From: Steromphala cineraria | Lineage: Eukaryota > Mollusca > Gastropoda > Trochida > Trochidae | DNA: 64,000 bases | Direction of reading: 5' to 3' | Assembly: GCA_916613615.1 (NCBI GenBank) | Contig: OU744735.1 | Span: forward strand, 52,344,082-52,408,081 | Shown here: one piece after another, positions 58,781-64,000 of the stretch | How the letters are laid out: each line of letters opens with the position of its first letter | Position numbering within the stretch: the first letter of the stretch is position 1 | Notes under the pieces: model-generated | Told to the model about the DNA's origin: nothing | Seen by the model: the letters and a program-made list of their open reading frames with translations, nothing else | Database searches by the model: none | Made by a program: the position numbers and the translations under genes

Positions 58781-59345
58781 CATTGGCTCTGTAGTTCATC
58801 AGGCTTAATATTCAATTAAGCTTTATACTGTGGTCAATGTGGTTCCCCCTCTAAGTCAATCTAAAGAAATTTAGATCAACAGTATGAGCTAATATAAAAC
58901 CTGTTGTTCCCGAAGGGTAATTTATAACGCCCTGAACAGACTAAAAGGGCTACGAAATCTGCAAATGATAATTTGGGGAATAGAATCCAAAGGTCCACCA
59001 AGACCATATAAGGGGTCAATGGGCCACCAAAGCTATACATCATAATCCTCATTTATCAAAGAGTACGTATGCAACGTTTCAACTTTCAAGGCCTTATGCT
59101 TCTGGATGAAAGATGAAGAAAGGTTTGAAGGACATGGCCCCTGTGGCCCTTATTAGGGGTCACGGGGTCACACACGTAATAAATTTATAATCCTCATTAG
59201 TCAAGGATCTGTACGTTATGTTTCAGCTTTCTAGGCGTTTTTGGTTCTGGAGAACAATGCGAAAATACACAAAGTTCACGGGCGGGCGGACGCCGGACAC
59301 CATGCCATGTCATAAGCCCATCGAGCCTTACAGGCCAGATGAGAA
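58781..59345 (+). mobile_element. tandem-core element with GGGC/GGAC tract and 3' hairpin
   Basis: It opens with the hairpin AGAGCCATTGGCTCT. Two diverged units of about 145 bp contain TAATCCTCATT(T/A)(A)TCAA at 59041 and 59186, followed by CAACGTTTCAACTTTC or TTATGTTTCAGCTTTC. A GGGCGGGCGGACGCCGGAC tract follows, then GCCATGTCATAAGCCC and a 3' hairpin-like end (CATCGAGCC...GGCCAGATGAG). The architecture and the GCCATG(T/A)CATAAGC junction match the element at 1775-2963. Confidence 0.7.
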
Positions 59346-59994
59346 AAAAAAAGGAATTTTTTTCAGAATGTTAATCGGAATAAAGTTGACATAATCACTA
59401 AACTTGAAACGATCATCCGGTAAGCAATGCACTTAGAACTAATCTGGCATAAATTGACATGTTTACGAGCAACATTTGTATTGATAAATATGCCAAGTAT
59501 ATGCCAGCAGATAAGTGGAAAACCTCGTGCAGCACGTGAAGCACAAAATATACAAAAAGTCTCAAACACTACGATACCAACAAAAGCACGAAACTACGTG
59601 TCGATACTCCAATCATATGCTCGTCATTCTCGTGCATTTTACCATTGCCAAAGATATTCGAATTCGTCTCTAAATGATTTCTTACTCTTGAACCTTGCCC
59701 TCTTGAAGAGAAGCCAGTAGGGAATGGAGTGTTTGTATTCAATCATGGTTCTATTGGCCCAGTCTCTACTACACTTGATTGCATCTAACTGTTGTCCCAG
59801 AAGATCTCTACGGCCATCACTTATAGTATTCTTAATGATGACCGACAATTTGTCAGTTTACATACCCGACGGTGACTAAAGAAAAATAATGTATTAATAG
59901 TGTTTACACCAATTTTTACGTTTAAACAAATGCGGGAACATTAAAAGTGTAGGTATAAAGTGTTTAGTAGAACTAGTGTTTCTATAGTCTGTTA

Positions 59995-60183
59995 TCCAGA
60001 CCCTAAAGAAAAAACTTAAAGGAGCCTTCTTAAGTCTAGAAAATATTGGCAAGTCTAGATGCCTCAGCTTTAGGCCTGAAATGAAGTATTGTTCGGGACT
60101 CCTCTTAAATTCATTTTAAATAAAAAACAAAAATGATAAAATTAGTAAAAAAACTCTTTTTTGGGGGACTAAATGTTAGTCTA
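59995..60183 (-). mobile_element. hairpin-ended MITE, copy D (189 bp)
   Basis: Starts TAGTCTGTTATCCAGACC (hairpin GTCTG/CAGAC) and ends GACTAAATGTTAGTCTA. The flanks GTGTTTCTA and TTGGTTCTA match at 7 of 9 positions, a decayed 9-bp duplication. Orientation as copy C. Confidence 0.85.
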
Positions 60184-60895
60184 TTGGTTCTAGATCATCA
60201 ACCTTTCCATAAACCCTTGTTTGGGGTCTTAGGCTGAATACTCATTTTAAAAGTTAACAAAATAAAGTCATACTTCACAATAAATGACTATTTCTTAATA
60301 AACCATTTAAAATATATATACTTGAACCATTAAATATATTTAAACCAAGTATAAAATATATTTGGGGAAACTATCACACATGCTCCTATGTAAAAGATTT
60401 GTTAATCTGCAATTACGTTTGAGTAAGACTATATTAACAACGCCACGCTGATAAAGCTGTTCTTAGCCTTCAATTCTTAAAGGGTATGTCGATCTGTCAA
60501 TATGATATGGCTGTTCCCCTTGCTCTAATATTTCAACCTGGACTTATTGCTGACCCCATGCGTAATTATTTAGTGCCATTTTTACCAACATTGTACAAGA
60601 GTTAAACAAGTAGTAGACGGTTTCTATACAACATACAACACTTAAAGAACACAACGAAAGCCAAACGTCGTTCGAATGGGAATTGGGTAAGGATACTAGA
60701 AGCAGTATGATAAAGATTTCTCGTTTTTTCCTTAAAAACCACGTTGTTTACACTCAACAAAGTAAATAACCAGTACCTAACATAACCTTCAGTTTCTTTT
60801 ATAGCATATTTACAACCAGGCTTAATAAAACCAAACAATAAAACCAGTGTTCCTGATGGACCTGTTTGATCTGATCTTGCTCTGATCTCCTGAAA

Positions 60896-60985
60896 TGACC
60901 AGTACAACCTTTGACCACTCGGACATCCATACTGACCAAATTGGACGTCTGGAATGACCAATCTAGGTCTAGTAACCTTGACCTT
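60896..60985 (+). repeat. degenerate repeat of about 22 bp with TGACC half-sites
   Basis: TGACC occurs at 60896, 60912, 60933, 60955 and 60980, with GGAC(A/G)TC between several. The unit resembles TGACCANNNNGGACNTC. It could be a decayed minisatellite, or a cluster of nuclear-receptor-like half-sites. Sequence alone does not decide. Confidence 0.45.
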
Positions 60986-61567
60986 CAAAGAACGTGCGGT
61001 AAATGGTACGTCATGTATACGCGATCTCTTTACTATTGACAAATCGTTCACGCGCCCAAATTAGGGGATCAAGAATTTCTAAAGGGTCAATCCCCTGTGT
61101 AGCTATGTGAGCTGCACATTTGTTAAGTTTACGACAGGTCATCATTTCGGACCATCTTACCGTATTTACCAATGAAAATCGATCAACAAATGAAAATATT
61201 TATAAGTAAGCAATCATCATGTTTATAGCATGTTTTGTTACCACTAATAGGTTCATCAACTTAAGGTTAAAAACAAGTTGAATTGATATGAAGTAATGAG
61301 CTAAAAGGGTAGGCCTAATACATGTATTTTCAATTGTTATACAAAACTTTGAAAATATTATAGCTTTTGCTAAAGTTTCATTAAATATGGGTTAAAATTG
61401 CATTTGAAATCTCTATATACTCACACAAAAAGTCGGAGACGCAATCTATTTGGTAATAATTACTTCTTTACTATGATTTTTACATAAATGTTTTGCCATA
61501 ATAATTCCTTTCCTATATTCATGTACATGCTAACATATTGAGGCGGCTTGTCTTACCACCATTTCAT

Positions 61568-61644
61568 CATTCTTTCCCCACAGAGGCAGCTCAGTGCAAG
61601 CAAGCTTACTCGGGTATGACTGAGCTGCCTCGTGGGAAAGAATG
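61568..61644. mobile_element. 77-bp miniature foldback, 9-bp TSD
   Basis: A perfect duplication, CCATTTCAT, lies at 61559-61567 and 61645-61653. The arms CATTCTTTCCCCACAGAGGC then AGCTCAGT (left) pair with ACTGAGCTGCCTC then GTGGGAAAGAATG (right), with about 26 pairs and a 23-nt loop. Very small for a MITE. The fold also resembles a long pre-miRNA-like stem, but the target duplication favours transposition. Confidence 0.85.
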
Positions 61645-61761
61645 CCATTTCATTGATAATCAAGTTTACGGTTTTAATGGGATGTAGATATAAAACTAGA
61701 TTGCATCTGTTGATATCAGACAGTCAGAATACTATTGTCGTTACTTGGAAATAACATGGCG

Positions 61762-62125
61762 TTAAAGGGGCAGTAGCACGTTTTTAGGGGGAATATAAGG
61801 TGATGTCAGGAAAATGAAAATTAATGGTTCCAATTGAAAGACAATGTATTTAAACTAAATGGAGCAGTAATAATTCAAATATATAACGTAAAGTTTAGCC
61901 ATGAGATTTCTTTTTCTTACACAAAATGAATTAAAGGTGTTCACATAAAATGGCCGCTAATGGATTTTTTGAGAATCTTCATACTTTGTCCTCTGACTAT
62001 GGATGATTTGCTTGTGTAATGAGATTTTTGACACTGTCAAATTAATACATTTAGCATTAACTTACAATTATCAGTGAAAATTTTAAAATAAAAAATTATC
62101 AAAAAACGTGCTACTGCCCCTTTAA
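61762..62125 (+). mobile_element. TTAA-type MITE family, copy 6 (364 bp)
   Basis: TTAA then AGGGGCAGTAGCACG, ending CGTGCTACTGCCCCT then TTAA. The best-preserved termini of the family, and the same orientation as copies 1, 2 and 4. Confidence 0.96.
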
Positions 62126-62129
62126 ACAC

Positions 62130-64000
62130 AAAAATCTTTATGAGCACATCACGATAAACCATATTATGATATTGTTTAGGTTTCATCATTAGGTTATACT
62201 AGTACCTCTTTGTCAAGAAAATACTAACGACTTTTCAACACACAGATAAACAACATTTGTGTCAACTCATCGACTATAGCTTTCTTTCAGACCAATCTAA
62301 ATACTTTTAGATCAACCGATTTTATATTTTGTCATACTGAATTTTGTCATCTAAATTTTTGTAGATTGCATTCAGACCTAAGCTTATGCGAAATGCCTAA
62401 CGACATTATCTGAAGTATCACATGTAGTCCAATGCATTCTGTAGGCAAAAATGTCTTTTCTAAAGCATCAAACTATCCTTGCATGACCATCGTTGACTCT
62501 TTAGCATTTTTACGGTATCTTAGATTGAAATAACGAACTTTATCAAAATTCCCATCACATTCCTAATGACATTTCTTCAATTCAGTGTGAATATTGTGAC
62601 AAGAAATGTGAGCTAGTTATCGCCATGTCACGGAGACACGTTAGCAATGGCTCCGTTAGAGCAGCGTGTTTACTTGATATAATCTGTACATGTAACCAAA
62701 CGCAAACGTAGGTAGGTGCATTACATTTGATGTTATCAAACATATTTACTCTGTTAAGAACGCTAATCTTGGATGATAAAAGTGAGGACACAGATACAGT
62801 GTTTACACATACGTGATTTCACGCTATTTTTATGACAACTCCTTCACCGCTTGTTGTTTCGTTATCCAGTTGAAACATAAAGTTGATGAAGGAATTTCAT
62901 AGCTCACAGGATACGTGCTATAAAAGTCCTTGAGTTAATAAACAACAAAAATAAAAATTAGCAAAATTAACCAAAAAAGACACATGAAAACATAGATTAC
63001 AAATGTCACTTTAATGCTTTTATTTGTAAATGACTAAAAACGACAAAATATTGAAATTCAAAATAATGATCACATAATCAATATAAAGTACCCGACCTTG
63101 AGTATTGAAATCAGTTTGATGGTAGGATAAAAATCCTTTTAACATAGATCCTACTTTCCTTAAATATGACCAATGCCAAACTGACGAGAAAAATAACAGA
63201 ATCAATTGAGCATCTGCCATAAGCGATGTAACCGAGGTCAAATATCTCATCTTACTTAAATATTTCTCAAGAGATTGTGAGAAAATAACCCAGAGCATAA
63301 AATAGTTCTACACAGTACAATTTAATGTTTTCAAGATCCTCGAAGCTCTTTGCCCATATTTAGGAAATAAAATTGCCGATAATCAATTTAAAGTCGGACC
63401 TTGCAGCCCAATAGCCCTTGAAGAGGCTTACTTATAACTTCTAAATTCATGGTTCATCGATTTTCAGTCTTGCAGAAGGAATTCGGAAAGTTTAAAGACG
63501 ATAAGATTCTATGGTTGAATTATTGAAGTATTCATTGAGCACGTACAGCCACGTTATTCGTGTAAAATATTGTTACAATAGAGAAAGCCGTAGAGAGTCG
63601 TAATGCTATTGCAAGTAAAACGAGCATGAAAATACAAACAAGGGGCATACGATTGATTCTAAACGGTTTATAAAATATCTTAAAACATTATCATTCAATT
63701 GGCGTTGAAAACTTGCACACGTGCACTACATTAGATTCATGTACGTAATTGCTGTATTTATAGCATACATATGTGCATAGCATTCGTGTTGAATACTCAT
63801 TTAATAACGTCTGAAAGACCCGATAAAAAAACGACGGTAAACCATCGAAACATTAATCAACATTGATATTGAAAAAAAGAGGCATTGATGCTCGACTGGT
63901 TTCAAATGGTTGATATCGTAACGCATTATAATTCTCGGTTGGTGATTTTCTGTCTTCGGGAAAATGGAACTGCGAAATAATGTACGTACCAACATGCTCT
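62130..64000. other. right end of window, no recognised gene
   Basis: Short AT-rich frames only (the longest about 92 codons, minus strand 63020-63298), without domain or splice context. Confidence 0.4.

Noticed and set aside
59427..59720. 97-codon plus-strand frame
   Set aside because: Overlaps equally open minus-strand frames and has no family resemblance.
60602..61051. 149-codon minus-strand frame, the longest non-repeat frame apart from the minisatellites
   Set aside because: No recognisable domain. Its N-terminal part overlaps a degenerate TGACC repeat, and its C-terminal part is AT-rich with unremarkable composition. It cannot be excluded without conservation data.

Overview
This 64 kb window is AT-rich, animal-type, repeat-dense DNA with almost no long open reading frames. 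The repeat vocabulary suggests a marine mollusc, probably a gastropod, or less likely a bivalve. The signs are worn copies of a SINE opening GTGAGTGAGTTAG, a 156-bp tandem core joined to an (ACGG/ACAG)n tract and a 3' hairpin as in bivalve pearl/CvA-type elements, a 5S-rRNA-derived SINE ending in (ATT)n, and AATAAGCGCCC-type MITEs. The phylum call rests on remembered repeat families, not on a search.

One gene can be supported. On the minus strand, exon 1 (40950 down to 40890, with ATG) and exon 2 (21051 down to 20945) have good splice signals and compatible phase. Together they encode the first 56 residues of a stomatin/MEC-2 (band 7) family protein, including the membrane hairpin. Intron 1 is about 19.8 kb. 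I found no later exon, so intron 2 appears to run past the left edge and to exceed 20.9 kb. Most of 1-40,890 would therefore be stomatin intron and 41-64 kb upstream flank. Two weaker coding candidates on the plus strand of that flank (47964-48257 and about 54117-54340) are unrecognised.

The rest is mobile and tandem DNA. Non-autonomous DNA elements can be sorted by the target duplications visible in the sequence. TTAA class: six copies of a 350-365 bp family plus one near-perfect foldback. TA class: two AAGCGCCC elements and two CAGTAGAAC elements. 8-bp (hAT-like) class: a 1.82 kb foldback with about 347-bp inverted arms, plus 0.37, 0.49 and 0.51 kb elements. 9-bp (Mutator-like) class: a four-copy family of 160-192 bp with a hairpin at each end, a 194-bp foldback, and a 77-bp miniature. 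One 9-bp element sits inside a 193-bp tandem unit whose neighbouring unit preserves the empty site.

Tandem arrays include 156-bp (7 copies), 114-bp (3), GGAT, 21-bp (about 54), 27-bp (about 19) and 40-bp (20, CpG-dense) units. No CRISPR, operon or other prokaryotic structure was seen. The most novel-looking material is the set of 9-bp-TSD element families and the large foldback about 0.2 kb from stomatin exon 2. I did not find a new multi-gene system.
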